Shown here: positions 18,643 to 28,357 of the stretch, piece by piece
How positions within the stretch are numbered: position 1 is the first letter of the stretch
Layout of the letters: every line of letters begins with the position of its first letter
NCBI RefSeq assembly: GCF_000956525.1
Contig: NZ_JYIW01000019.1
Span: 109,225-173,224 of the forward strand
Length of the DNA stretch: 64,000 bases
Direction of reading: 5' to 3'
Origin: Microbacterium oxydans
GTDB taxonomy: Bacteria; Actinomycetota; Actinomycetes; Actinomycetales; Microbacteriaceae
Notes under the pieces: model-generated
Told to the model about the DNA's origin: nothing
The model's input: only the letters and a program-made list of their open reading frames with translations
Database searches by the model: none
Translations under genes and position numbers: made by a program

Positions 18643-19239
18643 ATGATCCGCGCCGTGCTCTTCGACCTCGACGGGGTGGTGCGCCACTTCGATCGCGATC
18701 CCGACCTGGAACGCCGACACGGACTCCCTGACGGCGCGATCGCGCAGGCCGCGCTCGCACCTGCCCTGCTCGATGACGTCACCTGCGGTCGCATCACGCG
18801 CGCCGAGTGGATCCGCACCGTCGGCGAGCGGCTCGGCTCCCCCGAGGCAGCTGCCGAGTGGGGCCGCACGCCATTCCACGTCGACCCCGACCTGCTCGAG
18901 CTCGCCGCCGAACTGCGCTCGCTCGGACTGATCACGGCGATCCTGACGAACGGCACCGACACGATCCCGCAGGAGGCGGCATCCTGCGACCTGGACCAGC
19001 ATTTCGATCCGATCTTCAACACCGCCGAGATCGGATTCGCCAAGCCCGACCCGCGCGCATTCACGCACGCGCTCAACGCCCTGCCGCTGCCGGGAGACGC
19101 CGTCTTCTTCACCGATGACTCCCCCTCGAAGCTCATCGGTGCCCGCGAGGTCGGCATGCACGCGCATGCGTTCACCGGCATCCGTCCGCTGCGAGCCGCG
19201 CTCCGCGATGCGGGCGTGCCGGTCGCCGGCAGAACCTGA
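18643..19239 (+). CDS. HAD superfamily hydrolase
   Basis: A 198-residue HAD-IA phosphatase-like protein. Motif I is FDLDGVV (residues 7-13), motif II ILTNG, motif III the lysine of FAKPDPR, and motif IV FFTDDSPSK. The ATG at 18643 with GGATGG upstream is chosen because motif I follows at the normal distance. Substrate unknown. Confidence 0.9.
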   Translation: MIRAVLFDLDGVVRHFDRDPDLERRHGLPDGAIAQAALAPALLDDVTCGRITRAEWIRTVGERLGSPEAAAEWGRTPFHVDPDLLELAAELRSLGLITAILTNGTDTIPQEAASCDLDQHFDPIFNTAEIGFAKPDPRAFTHALNALPLPGDAVFFTDDSPSKLIGAREVGMHAHAFTGIRPLRAALRDAGVPVAGRT

Positions 19240-19369
19240 GACCCACCCGTCCTGCAGATGGCAGGATGGGACTGAGGCGAGCCGTATCCGAACAGCGCTC
19301 GCATGGCGGCGTCGCCTCGATCGCCGCCCGGCCTGCGATCCGACACCGCCCCGCACGGGGAGGAAGCGC

Positions 19370-20299
19370 GTGACCGAGACAGCCGAGTACGACGTGCTCA
19401 TCATCGGCGGCGGGCCGGCAGGACTCTCCGCCGCGCTCAACCTCGGCCGCGCCCGCTCACGGGTGCTCGTGATCGACGCCGACCGGCCGCGCAACGCCGC
19501 GACGCTGCTGTCGCATGGCTTCCTCACGCGCGACGGCATCCCCCCGCACGAGCTGCGACGGCTGGCGCGCGAGGAACTGACCGCCTACCCGAACGTCGAG
19601 GTGCGGTCGCGGGTGCGGGTCCTGTCGCTGCGACAGACGGATGCCGGGTTCACGGCCGATATCGGACGCCGCGATCCCTCCGGCACCGCCACGGCATCCG
19701 CCGTCGTGCTCGCCACCGGGCTGCGTGAGACGTTGCCCGACGTGCCGAACCTGCGCGGCTACTACGGCATCAGCCTGTTCAGCTGCGCGGCCTGCGACGC
19801 CTGGGAGCTGCAGGATCGGAGACTGGCCCTGATCGGCGAGTCCGCCGATCTCGCCGACCGCGCACGCCTGATCGCGCGCTGGACCGAGAGCCTCACGGTG
19901 TTCACGAACGGCGCCGACGTCGTCACTGCCGGAGAACAGGTCGAGCTCGCCGCCATCGGGGTGGCGGTGCAGCGGCATCCGATCACCGAACTCGTCGGCG
20001 AACGCGGCAGGATCGAGGCGATCCGACTCGCAGACGGCACGAGCGTCGCGATCGACGGCGGCTTCGTGCGTCCCGAGTGGGAGACCGAGCTGTCGTTCCT
20101 CGACGGCATCCATCCGGCGGTCGACGATGCGGGCAACCTGCTGACCGACCGATCCGGGCGCACCGACATACCGGGGCTCTACGCGGCAGGCGATGCAGCC
20201 ACCCCCGGACCCCAGCAGCTCATCGTCGCCGCCGGCGCCGGAGCCCGCGTGGCCGCAGTGATCGTGCACGACTCGGTCGGCGTCGCGACCGCCCACTGA
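19370..20299 (+). CDS. Thioredoxin-reductase-like FAD oxidoreductase
   Basis: A 309-residue flavoprotein. The FAD site GGGPAGLSAA is near residues 14-23, the redox-active CAAC is near residue 140 (SCAACDAWE), and the C-terminal FAD motif is GLYAAGDAAT. The NADPH-binding glycine motif between them is degenerate (IGESADLADRA in place of GGGxxA), a feature of TrxR-like or low-affinity NADPH enzymes. The GTG start at 19370 has GGGAGGAAG upstream. It is not next to a thioredoxin gene. Confidence 0.85.
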   Translation: MTETAEYDVLIIGGGPAGLSAALNLGRARSRVLVIDADRPRNAATLLSHGFLTRDGIPPHELRRLAREELTAYPNVEVRSRVRVLSLRQTDAGFTADIGRRDPSGTATASAVVLATGLRETLPDVPNLRGYYGISLFSCAACDAWELQDRRLALIGESADLADRARLIARWTESLTVFTNGADVVTAGEQVELAAIGVAVQRHPITELVGERGRIEAIRLADGTSVAIDGGFVRPEWETELSFLDGIHPAVDDAGNLLTDRSGRTDIPGLYAAGDAATPGPQQLIVAAGAGARVAAVIVHDSVGVATAH

Positions 20300-20364
20300 C
20301 GCCCTCCCCGGATGGGCATTGCGCCCCATCGTGGGCGCCGCGACCGAGGGCTACGCTGACTCGC

Positions 20365-21030
20365 ATGACCACGTCCCGACCGCTGCTCCGTCTCGTCACG
20401 ATCGCCGCCGTCACGGCAGCGACCCTCTCGCTCAGCGGATGCCTGTACGCGCAGATCCCGGACGAGGTACCGACCATCGACGTGGTGACGACCGACGAGC
20501 CGGATGCTCCCGCCGATGAGCCGGCCGGCGATCTGCCGCGCACGCTCGGCTTCGCGGAAGGACAGGAACTCTCCCCGACGGTCTCCGTCGAGTGGGGTGA
20601 CGGGCTGCTGGTCGACGACGGCTGGGTGACCGAATCGCCGGATGACGGCAACGGCGGGTGGAGCTACGCCACGGCCGACGGTTCCTGCACCGCCCGGTTC
20701 TGGCAGGGCCTCACCTCTGATGTGGCAGTCGTCGACGGCGACGACAGCGCCTCGTCGGATGCCATCCTCGCCGCGCTCCTGCGATCGACTGCGGCCGTGA
20801 TCACGCCACTCGCCACGACCGGGGAGTTCAGCTACCAGGTCGGCGGATCCGGGGGCGTCGAGAACCGTCAGATCGTCGGCGCCGACGGCGAGCGCACCTG
20901 GGTCATGGCCGCACGCGCGTTCACCGCGATCGGGGTCGGCCTGTACGTCATCGTCGACTGCAGCACCGGCGACGCCGCCACGATCTTGTCGGAGGTCACC
21001 GACAAGAACGCGGTCGTCGTCACGCCCTGA
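20365..21030 (+). CDS. Lipoprotein of unknown function
   Basis: A 221-residue protein with a signal peptide and lipobox LSGC. An acidic Asp/Pro/Glu linker follows, then a globular domain with few cysteines. Family not recognised. It is monocistronic and convergent with the DUF3817 gene. Confidence 0.8.
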   Translation: MTTSRPLLRLVTIAAVTAATLSLSGCLYAQIPDEVPTIDVVTTDEPDAPADEPAGDLPRTLGFAEGQELSPTVSVEWGDGLLVDDGWVTESPDDGNGGWSYATADGSCTARFWQGLTSDVAVVDGDDSASSDAILAALLRSTAAVITPLATTGEFSYQVGGSGGVENRQIVGADGERTWVMAARAFTAIGVGLYVIVDCSTGDAATILSEVTDKNAVVVTP

Positions 21031-21063
21031 GGTGCACGAGCCCGGCGTTCGGGCCGACCGAGC

Positions 21064-21525
21064 TCACTTGCCTCCGGGCGGGCCGACGAGCAACAGGATC
21101 ACGTACAGCGCGACGATGCCGGCAGCGAGCAGCAGAGCGAGCACCCAGGGTCGACGCAGGAACCACCGCATCAGCCGATCCACCCACCGCCGGTCGCGTG
21201 GATCGTCGCCCGGCTCCAGCCGCCACACGCCGTCGAGACGCCCGGTGCGATGCAGCCAGATCTCGGTCGGGATCGTGGCGTACGGGATCACGGCACTGAC
21301 CACGGCGAGCGCGGCGACGCCGAGATGCCAACGCTGGTTGAGTGCGACGAGGATCGCGGTCGCCGCATAGGCGAGGAAGACGAATCCGTGGATGCCGCCA
21401 CCGATCGTGACCACGATGCCCGGGGCCCCCACAGCCCTGGCGATGATCGCGGAGATCAGGATGGTCCAGGTGATCGCCTCGGCGATCGCGAGGGCACGGT
21501 ACAGACGGGCGGGCGAACGGAACAC
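21064..21525 (-). CDS. DUF3817 domain membrane protein
   Basis: A 153-residue protein with four membrane segments. It has the DUF3817 pattern LYRALAIAEAITWTIL and GGGIHGFVFLAYA, then a basic loop. Function unknown; widespread in actinobacteria. Confidence 0.85.
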   Translation of the reverse strand: MFRSPARLYRALAIAEAITWTILISAIIARAVGAPGIVVTIGGGIHGFVFLAYAATAILVALNQRWHLGVAALAVVSAVIPYATIPTEIWLHRTGRLDGVWRLEPGDDPRDRRWVDRLMRWFLRRPWVLALLLAAGIVALYVILLLVGPPGGK

Positions 21526-21626
21526 GGGACTCCTCGGGTGGGGTCGGGGGTCCTTCCAGGGTATCGGCGGCGCGCCGTGGTCCCGGCCCCCGGAATACCA
21601 GCACGCGAGCGGACGTTGCCGAAGGC

Positions 21627-22532
21627 ATGGTGGATGCCGACGCGCTCTCGCAGCTGCTCCGCTCCGTCGACCTCGAGGTCGGCGTGGCGCGACGCATCAC
21701 GCTGCCTGCCGGCGGACGGCTCCCCCTCGTCAGCGACGCGGTCACCCTCGTGTACATCGCCGACGGCAGCGTGCACGGGCATCCGCCGCTCGGATCCCGC
21801 TGCCACCTCGACGTCGATCGAGCGTCGCAGCAGCTCGCCGTGACCCAGGGCTCCGACCGTCTCGTGGGCGGTGACGCGTTCCTCACCCTCGGCGGATCGC
21901 CCATGACGTTGCAGGCGGATGCCGGAGCCAGCGTGCTGGTCATCGACCTCCTGCTGTCGGACAGCGCATCGCGCCTGAGCGCCGTGCTGCCCGGAATCAT
22001 CACCGTCACCGGGTTCGACGCGATCGAGCCGCCGGCGGCAGCACTCGCCGCGACCATGGGCGTCGTCGACGCCGGCACCTGCCCGGTGCGGCAGGGCGAT
22101 CCACTCATCTGCCGCATGATGGCGACGACCGTGCTGCTCTCGGTCATCCGCGCCTGGGCTGCCAACGGCTGCGCACCGGTCGGCTGGCCGTCGGTGTCGA
22201 ACGACCCGTTCCTCGACCGCGTGGTCGATGCGATCCACGAGGCACCTGGCCGCGAGTGGACCGTCGAGCGGCTCGCCAGCGTCAGCGCCATGTCGCGGTC
22301 GGCGTTCGCGGAGCGCTTCCGCACGGCGATCGGCCGCTCCCCCGCGGACTACGTCACCGAGGTGCGCATCGACACGGCGAAGCGGATGCTCGACGCCGGC
22401 CGCTCGGTGTCGGAGACCTCGCGGGAGCTCGGCTACGCCTCGGACGAGGGATTCAGCCGCGCCTTCCGCCGCCGCACCGGCATGACGCCCTCCGCCTGGC
22501 GAGCCGCGCACCGTACGCCGATCCCGGCATAG
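21627..22532 (+). CDS. AraC family transcriptional regulator
   Basis: A 301-residue regulator. The N-terminal half is cupin-like (AraC-binding-like domain), and the C-terminus (about residues 195-295) holds the two helix-turn-helix motifs (MSRSAFAERFRTAIG and SETSRELGYASDEGFSRAF). It is convergent with the MFS exporter gene next door, which may be its target, though no operator was identified. Confidence 0.9.
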   Translation: MVDADALSQLLRSVDLEVGVARRITLPAGGRLPLVSDAVTLVYIADGSVHGHPPLGSRCHLDVDRASQQLAVTQGSDRLVGGDAFLTLGGSPMTLQADAGASVLVIDLLLSDSASRLSAVLPGIITVTGFDAIEPPAAALAATMGVVDAGTCPVRQGDPLICRMMATTVLLSVIRAWAANGCAPVGWPSVSNDPFLDRVVDAIHEAPGREWTVERLASVSAMSRSAFAERFRTAIGRSPADYVTEVRIDTAKRMLDAGRSVSETSRELGYASDEGFSRAFRRRTGMTPSAWRAAHRTPIPA

Positions 22533-22565
22533 GGCGCGACCCGCGCGCAGACCCGTTCAGGGCAC

Positions 22566-23759
22566 TCAGCCCGTCGTGCGCACCCGGTTCGACAAGCCGA
22601 ACAGCACAGCCCCGACCACGAGCATGATCGCCCCGAGCACGTAGACCAGCTCGACGTTCAGCGCATCGACGAGCAGTCCGCCGAAGCCCGCTGCCAGCGC
22701 GATCGCACCCTGGAAGCCGACCACGACCAGGCTGCCGCCGGCTTCGAGGCGGTCCGGCATCCGATGCCCGACCCAGGTGTTCGCGACGATCAGCCACGAG
22801 GAGAAGAAGAATCCCCAGACGAGCACGACCACGGCGACGCCGATGACCGAGCCGGACGACAGGATCATCGCGAGCACCGAGACGGCGATGACGAGCGGCG
22901 CGAACACCGAGAAGAACGCGAAGGACCGGTCGATCACCAGCCCGATCGTGATGTTGCCGGCCAGTCCGCCGAGTCCGAAGAGCGCGAGCAGCACCACGAT
23001 GGTCGAGGCGTCGACGTCGGGGATGCGCTCCAGCGCGAGCCGCACGTAGGTGTACGCCGAGAAGTGTCCGAGCACGACGAAGACGTGCCCGAGCATGCCG
23101 AGCCCGATGCCGGGGCGACGCACGGTGTCGACGAGCAGACGCAGGCTCGAGGCCTGAGCCGCCGGCACCGAGGGCAGCGCGAACCGCAGCGCGACCGACA
23201 GCAGCACCATCAGCACGCCGGCGATCGCGAAGACCATGCGCCAGTCGACGAGCTCGCTGAGCATCACACCGAGCGGGACGCCGGCGACGGTCGCGAGCGA
23301 GACGCCGGCGGAGGTGAACATGACGCCCCGTCCGAGATGCCGGGGTCCGGCGAGCGTCGATGCGACCGTGATCGACATCGCCCAGAAGGCACTGATCGCC
23401 GCGCCGAGCAGGAACCGCGCCAGCAGGATGATGATCAGGTTCGGCGAGATCGCCACGATCAGGTTCGAGACGGCTGCGGCGAGCGCCATCCACACCAGCA
23501 GCGAGCGGCGGTCGAGGCGAGGGAACATCAGGCCGATCGTCGGTGCGACGACGAGTCCGACCAGTGCGGTGACGGTCACGGTCTGCCCGGCCTGGCCGGG
23601 GGTCACGTGCAGCGCCTCGGCCATCTCGGTGAGTACGCCGTTCGGCAGGAACTCGGCGGTGACCAGCAGGAATCCCATCAGCATCAGCATGATGAGGCCG
23701 CCGTAGCGGATGCGCTCCGCGGCGGACGCGGCAGTGGGGATGGGCGCAGTGGTTGTCAT
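22566..23759 (-). CDS. MFS transporter (DHA1 type)
   Basis: A 397-residue permease with twelve membrane segments. The loop motif between segments 2 and 3 reads GLMFPRLDRRSLLV, and segment 5 carries a GVSLATVAGVPLG-like antiporter signature. The ATG at 23759 gives the normal length. It resembles sugar or drug efflux carriers of the AraJ/SotB group. Confidence 0.9.
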   Translation of the reverse strand: MTTTAPIPTAASAAERIRYGGLIMLMLMGFLLVTAEFLPNGVLTEMAEALHVTPGQAGQTVTVTALVGLVVAPTIGLMFPRLDRRSLLVWMALAAAVSNLIVAISPNLIIILLARFLLGAAISAFWAMSITVASTLAGPRHLGRGVMFTSAGVSLATVAGVPLGVMLSELVDWRMVFAIAGVLMVLLSVALRFALPSVPAAQASSLRLLVDTVRRPGIGLGMLGHVFVVLGHFSAYTYVRLALERIPDVDASTIVVLLALFGLGGLAGNITIGLVIDRSFAFFSVFAPLVIAVSVLAMILSSGSVIGVAVVVLVWGFFFSSWLIVANTWVGHRMPDRLEAGGSLVVVGFQGAIALAAGFGGLLVDALNVELVYVLGAIMLVVGAVLFGLSNRVRTTG

Positions 23760-23874
23760 GCTCTCCACACTCGCAGTCGGCGGACCCCGGCGCCCGACCA
23801 GGCGTCCGCGGCATCCGACCATTCGTCCGGCGTGGTCCCTGCCGCTTCCCAGCCGGAGCTTGCAGAGTGGTGGC

Positions 23875-24984
23875 ATGCAGGTTCGGGGAGCAGCACGGCA
23901 GCGGATGCTGCGCGGTGCCGCAGCCGTCACGACGATCATGCTCGTCGCCGGATGCACTCCGCGGCCGACGGCGGGACCGCGCGACTGGGCCCTCGAACCG
24001 ATCTCGTTCCAGGCCTCGTTCACTGGTACCGGAACAGATGCGGATCCGGCCGGTCAGCCGACCGATGTCGCTTTCGGGATGCACGTGCTGTCAGCCGACG
24101 GCGCAGGCGGCTTCTGGGCTGCATCCGCCGGATCATGGCTGCACGTCGGCGACGACGGCGAGACGCTCGCCAGATTCAACGCCGAGCCCGGCGCCCCGCT
24201 GTCGCAGATCGGGGCGATGGCAGCACTGTCGCCGACCGAGCTCGTCGTGGCGCAGGGCGATCGGGTGCACGTCATGCCCATGCTCTCAGTGCTCGACACC
24301 ACCACCATGACCATGCGAGACCTGCCTGGCGACATCGTGGGCGACGAGGGGGACTCGGACTTCGGCGACTTCGAGTTCGGCGACGTCGCAACGCACGACG
24401 GCGACGCGATCGTGGTGCGCTACCAGCCGCGCCCTCCCGACGACTACCTCGACTACGAGGTGCTGCGCGTCGACCTCGACAGCGGCGCCCGGACCCTGCT
24501 GCACAGCGGCGAGCTCGAACTCGACGATGCGCCGGATGCTCGGCCTGGCGTGCCGCCGATCGGCATCGACGTCGACGAGGCCGGCCGCGTGCATCTCGCG
24601 ACTCCTTCCGCACGGATCGTGCTGGCGGCCGACGGCACCGAGCTGAGCCGGGAGCCGCAGGTGGCCAACGCCCCGCTCGTCGCGGTGGGTCCGGACGGCA
24701 CCGCGCTCTGGTGGGGTGGCGGACAGGAGCAGTCTGAAGCGCGCGGCGTGATCGTCGGCGGCTCGTCCGAGGCGCGATCCGCGATCGAGCGCCGGGCGCA
24801 GTGCCAGGGGAGGTCGAGCGAGGATGCCCTCCGCCTGAGCGACGCCGCCGGAGCGCATCCGCTGCCCTTCCTGTGCGGAGCGAACGACGCGGTCTGGACC
24901 GGCGAGTCATGGGTCGTCGCGATCGGCGGCGAGAGCGACGGGGTGCTCGTGCGGCTCACGCCGCCGGTCGACAACTGGCCCTGA
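23875..24984 (+). CDS. Lipoprotein, probable beta-propeller
   Basis: A 369-residue protein with a signal sequence ending in VAGC. The rest is Asp/Gly-rich with repeated beta-strand and turn patterns, ending in a GESWVVAIGG segment, as in propeller-like secreted proteins. Family not recognised. ATG at 23875 is chosen because the lipobox lies at the normal distance. Confidence 0.75.
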   Translation: MQVRGAARQRMLRGAAAVTTIMLVAGCTPRPTAGPRDWALEPISFQASFTGTGTDADPAGQPTDVAFGMHVLSADGAGGFWAASAGSWLHVGDDGETLARFNAEPGAPLSQIGAMAALSPTELVVAQGDRVHVMPMLSVLDTTTMTMRDLPGDIVGDEGDSDFGDFEFGDVATHDGDAIVVRYQPRPPDDYLDYEVLRVDLDSGARTLLHSGELELDDAPDARPGVPPIGIDVDEAGRVHLATPSARIVLAADGTELSREPQVANAPLVAVGPDGTALWWGGGQEQSEARGVIVGGSSEARSAIERRAQCQGRSSEDALRLSDAAGAHPLPFLCGANDAVWTGESWVVAIGGESDGVLVRLTPPVDNWP

Positions 24985-25066
24985 CCCTGGACAGCGTCCC
25001 GTGGACGCCCTAGGGTCGACGACGCACCGGGACGAGCCCGGAAGGCCAGAGCGGAGGGAGCGGACG

Positions 25067-25129
25067 ATGAACACCGTCTTTGTCGGGCACACCGCCGACC
25101 ACCTTCCCTTCGAGGCCGCCCGCGCCTGA
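25067..25129 (+). CDS. Short ORF (20 aa) before the RIO kinase gene
   Basis: ATG at 25067 is preceded by GGAGGGAG at good spacing. It encodes MNTVFVGHTADHLPFEAARA. It ends 35 bp before the kinase start and may be a leader or a small protein. Evidence is limited to the ribosome site and position. Confidence 0.4.
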   Translation: MNTVFVGHTADHLPFEAARA

Positions 25130-25164
25130 TCCGCGAGTGGCCTCCACCTCCTCGGAGCCACATC

Positions 25165-26022
25165 GTGTCTGACCACTTCGCTTCCTCGGAAGCAGCGTCT
25201 GCTGACGCATCCACCGATCTCTTCTTCGCCGATGCCGAACCCGGCGACGGCCAACGCTGGACGACCTGGCCGTCCGTGACGCCGACCGAGCGAGGGCCGC
25301 AGCCCTGGCCGGCATGGGTCGTCACCTCGGCCGGTGCGTTCGACACCGAACTCGGCATCCTCAAGACCGGCAAGGAGGCCGACGTGTTCCTGATCGAGCG
25401 AGCCGTGCCGGATGATCCGACGCAGCGCACGTTGCTCGCGGCGAAGCGGTACCGCAGCAGCGAGCAGCGCAGCTTCCACCGATCCGCCCTCTACACCGAA
25501 GGACGCACCACGCGGAACTCGCGCGACACGCGGGCCCTCGCCAAGAAGTCGGTCCACGGACGCGAGGTCGCCGCCGCACAGTGGTCGTTCGCCGAGTTCG
25601 AAGCCCTCTGCCGTATGTGGGAGCTCGGCGCGCCCGTGCCATACCCTGTGCAGGTGAGCGGCACCGAGGTGCTCATGGAGTTCCTCGGCGACTCGGCCGG
25701 CAGAGCGGCGCCTCGACTCGCGCAGCTGCGCAGCGGCCGCGCCGAGCTGACCGACCACTACGAGCAGGTGGTCGACATCATGCGCGTGTTCGCCGCACCG
25801 GGCTTCGCGCACGGCGACCTCTCGGCGTACAACCTGCTCGTACACGAAGGGCGGGTGCGGGTGATCGACCTGCCGCAGATCGTCGACATCATCGCGAACC
25901 CACAGGGCCTCGATCTGCTGCACCGGGACTGCGTCAACATCTGCGACTGGTTCACGCGTCGGCGGGTCGAGTGCGACGCCGAGGAACTGTTCGCCGAGCT
26001 CGTCGCCGCGTCGTTCGCGTAG
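25165..26022 (+). CDS. RIO1-family serine/threonine kinase-like protein
   Basis: A 285-residue protein. The nucleotide loop reads TGKEADVFLIE, the ATP lysine is in AAKRY, the catalytic loop is HGDLSAYNLLV, and the metal site is IDLPQIVD, the RIO-type replacement for DFG. Start GTG at 25165. RIO kinases assist ribosome maturation in archaea and eukaryotes; the bacterial role is poorly known. Confidence 0.9.
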   Translation: MSDHFASSEAASADASTDLFFADAEPGDGQRWTTWPSVTPTERGPQPWPAWVVTSAGAFDTELGILKTGKEADVFLIERAVPDDPTQRTLLAAKRYRSSEQRSFHRSALYTEGRTTRNSRDTRALAKKSVHGREVAAAQWSFAEFEALCRMWELGAPVPYPVQVSGTEVLMEFLGDSAGRAAPRLAQLRSGRAELTDHYEQVVDIMRVFAAPGFAHGDLSAYNLLVHEGRVRVIDLPQIVDIIANPQGLDLLHRDCVNICDWFTRRRVECDAEELFAELVAASFA

Positions 26023-26098
26023 GACGTGGGGCGCGGGGCCGGGGCGCGAGCGGATGTCGGATGTCGCGGGGTCGGGACCGGTCGACCCGCCCCTTGCG

Positions 26099-26178
26099 CC
26101 GACCCACCCCTTTGTGCGCGAGCCACCCCTTTGTCGACGTTCCGAAGGGGGCCGCTCGCGCGCAAGGGGGTGGTTCGG
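26099..26178. repeat. Intergenic inverted repeat
   Basis: Left arm 26099-26123 and right arm 26154-26178 are imperfect inverted copies of 25 bp (CCGACCCACCCCTTTGTGCG... ). A direct repeat CACCCCTTTGT also occurs at 26105 and 26125. Related motifs recur at 26778-26860 on the other side of the DUF3253 gene. Confidence 0.7.
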
Positions 26179-26206
26179 CGCGCGGGTGGGGAGGGATGCT
26201 GAGCGG

Positions 26207-26698
26207 ATGACGGAGAGCCACGAGCCAGAACGCACCGCCGACGGGCACCACATCGTCGTGAACGGGCGGCGCTGGCGTGCGACGGATCCGAAGATCCCGG
26301 AGAAGCTGCGTCAGGAACTCGTCGACGAGCTGATGGCGGCGCGGCGTGCGGTCAAAGCCTCCGAATCCGACGCTCGTCGGCGGGTGCACGATGCGAAGAC
26401 CGCGCTCGGCGAACGCGGCGCACCCTGGTGGGAGGAGTCATCGGATGCGGAGTTCGCCGAGCGGGCGGCTGCCGCGATCCGCGCCCTCACCCGCAAGCGA
26501 GACGAGTCGTCGATCTGCCCGAGCGACGTCGCCCGCGCGATCGGCGGCGAGACCTGGCGGTCGCGGATGGACGAGGTGCGACGCGTCGCCGGAGAGCTGG
26601 CCGAGCGCGACGAGGTCATCGTGACGCAGCAGGGCGAGCCCGTACGGATCGCGGAGGCGCGGGGGCCTGTGCGCATCATCCGCGGCCCCGCGCTCTGA
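26207..26698 (+). CDS. DUF3253 family protein
   Basis: A 163-residue basic/acidic soluble protein. The N-terminal third contains VNGRRWRATDPKIPEKLRQELVDELMAAR, and the C-terminal half is the DUF3253 winged-helix-like domain (SSICPSDVARAIGGETWR). It ends in VRIIRGPAL. Start ATG has GGAGGG upstream. It is bracketed by two clusters of related GC-rich repeats. Function unknown. Confidence 0.8.
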   Translation: MTESHEPERTADGHHIVVNGRRWRATDPKIPEKLRQELVDELMAARRAVKASESDARRRVHDAKTALGERGAPWWEESSDAEFAERAAAAIRALTRKRDESSICPSDVARAIGGETWRSRMDEVRRVAGELAERDEVIVTQQGEPVRIAEARGPVRIIRGPAL

Positions 26699-26726
26699 TC
26701 GACGCGCGAGAGACGCCGAGCTCTTG

Positions 26727-26872
26727 CGCCGAGCCCCTCCTTACGCCGAGCCCCTCCTTGCGCCGAGCTCCTCCTTGCCGAGCCACCCCTCTTCGTGCGA
26801 GCCACCCCGCTATGCGCGCGCACCAAGGGGGCCGCTCGCACAGAGAGGGGCCGCTCGGCAAGGAGGGAGAGG
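26727..26872. repeat. Intergenic tandem and inverted repeat cluster
   Basis: CGCCGAGCYCCTCCTT occurs three times with a 17-bp period (26727, 26744, 26761). A degenerate unit CCGAGCCACCCCTCTT follows, then inverted copies (GGGGCCGCTCGGCAAGGAGG) near 26846-26867. These share GAGCCACCCC and GGCCGCTCG with the cluster at 26099-26178. Confidence 0.75.
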
Positions 26873-26938
26873 GGGAGCGCGCAGCAGCATGCGGCGCGCC
26901 GTCACCGGCCGTTCACCGCAGACGGCCAGACTTCGATC

Positions 26939-28345
26939 ATGAGCGAACCCGAATCTCGCCCCGCCGTTCCGGAGCCGCCGGCGATCGCGAACAGCGGTGC
27001 CGTCGGCGTGATCGGCCTCGACCTGCGCGGCGAGACCCCGGCGCCGAAGAAGCAGGTGTACTCCTGGGCACTGTGGGACTGGGCGACGCAACCCTTCAAC
27101 ACGGTCATCCTCACCTTCGTGTTCACGGCGCTGTATCTCACGACGGACTCATTCCTCCCGGCAGACCTCGCCGCCCTCGACCCGTCGAGCAAGGCGTACG
27201 ACACCGCGATCGCCGGTCTCACGTCGAGCCTCGGTCTCGGGTCGACCATCGCCGCCTTCGGCATCCTGCTGCTCGCGCCGGTGCTCGGACAACGAGCGGA
27301 TGCCGCCGGCCGCCAGAAGCTGTGGCTGGGCATCGGCACCGGGGCGCTCATCTTCTGCATGCTCGGACTGTGGTTCGTCGAGCCGACCCCGAACCTGTTC
27401 TGGCTGGGTGTCGCGCTGATCTCGGCGGCGACCGTGTTCCAGGAGATCGCGGCGGTCAACTCCAACGCCATGCTGATCGGCATCGCGAACCCGAAGAACG
27501 TCGGGCGCATCTCCGGGCTCGGCTGGGGCTTCGGGTACCTCGGCGGCATCATCGCCCTCGTGATCGTCGTCGTGCTCGACACCTTCGACTGGTTCGGCAT
27601 GTCGACCGACAACGGCCTCGCCTACCGACTGATCGCCGTCGGATGCGCGGTCTGGGCGATCATCTTCAGCATCCCGATCTTCCTCAACGTGCCGGAGCCG
27701 TCGCTCGGGCGCCCGGAGCGCAAGGTCGGCTTCTTCAAGTCGTACGTGCTGCTCGTGAAGGACGTCGCCGGGCTCTACCGCGACCCCGAGACGCGACCCA
27801 CGTTCTGGTACCTGCTCTCGAGCGCGGTGTTCCGCGACGGACTCGGCGGCGTCTTCGCGTTCGGCGCGATCATCGGCACCGCGGTGTTCAAGTTCGGCAC
27901 GCAGGACATCATCATCTTCGGCATCGCTGCGAACCTGATCGCGGGCGTCTCGACGATCCTCGCCGGCCGCCTCGACGACCGGGTCGGCCCGAAGCGCATC
28001 ATCCTCGCCTCGATCGGGTCGATGATCGTCGCAGGCCTCGCCGTCTTCCTGCTGCGCGACGGCGGCACGATGGTGTTCTGGATCGGCGGGCTCATCCTGT
28101 GCGCCTTCGTCGGGCCGGCACAGGCCGCCGCCCGTTCCTTCCTCGCCAGAGTCACTCCGGCCGGGCGCGAGGGCGAGATCTTCGGCCTCTACGCCACCAC
28201 CGGGCGTGCGGCGAGCTGGATGGCATCCGGTGCCTGGACCGTGCTGATCGCCCTGACCGCCCAGACCGCCTTCGGCATCCTCGGCATCATGGTCGTGCTG
28301 ATCGCCGGCTTCCTGCTGCTGCTCCCGGTGAAGGCCCCCCGCTGA
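26939..28345 (+). CDS. MFS transporter, UMF1/Atg22-like
   Basis: A 468-residue permease with twelve membrane segments. The hallmark WALWDWATQPFNTVILTFVF opening is of the UMF1 family. The cytoplasmic loop GRLDDRVGPKR is the MFS motif A. ATG at 26939 is chosen because the preceding in-frame stretch is repeat DNA. Substrate not known; related proteins export amino acids or solutes. Confidence 0.9.
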   Translation: MSEPESRPAVPEPPAIANSGAVGVIGLDLRGETPAPKKQVYSWALWDWATQPFNTVILTFVFTALYLTTDSFLPADLAALDPSSKAYDTAIAGLTSSLGLGSTIAAFGILLLAPVLGQRADAAGRQKLWLGIGTGALIFCMLGLWFVEPTPNLFWLGVALISAATVFQEIAAVNSNAMLIGIANPKNVGRISGLGWGFGYLGGIIALVIVVVLDTFDWFGMSTDNGLAYRLIAVGCAVWAIIFSIPIFLNVPEPSLGRPERKVGFFKSYVLLVKDVAGLYRDPETRPTFWYLLSSAVFRDGLGGVFAFGAIIGTAVFKFGTQDIIIFGIAANLIAGVSTILAGRLDDRVGPKRIILASIGSMIVAGLAVFLLRDGGTMVFWIGGLILCAFVGPAQAAARSFLARVTPAGREGEIFGLYATTGRAASWMASGAWTVLIALTAQTAFGILGIMVVLIAGFLLLLPVKAPR

Positions 28346-28357
28346 GCGAAGAAGGCG

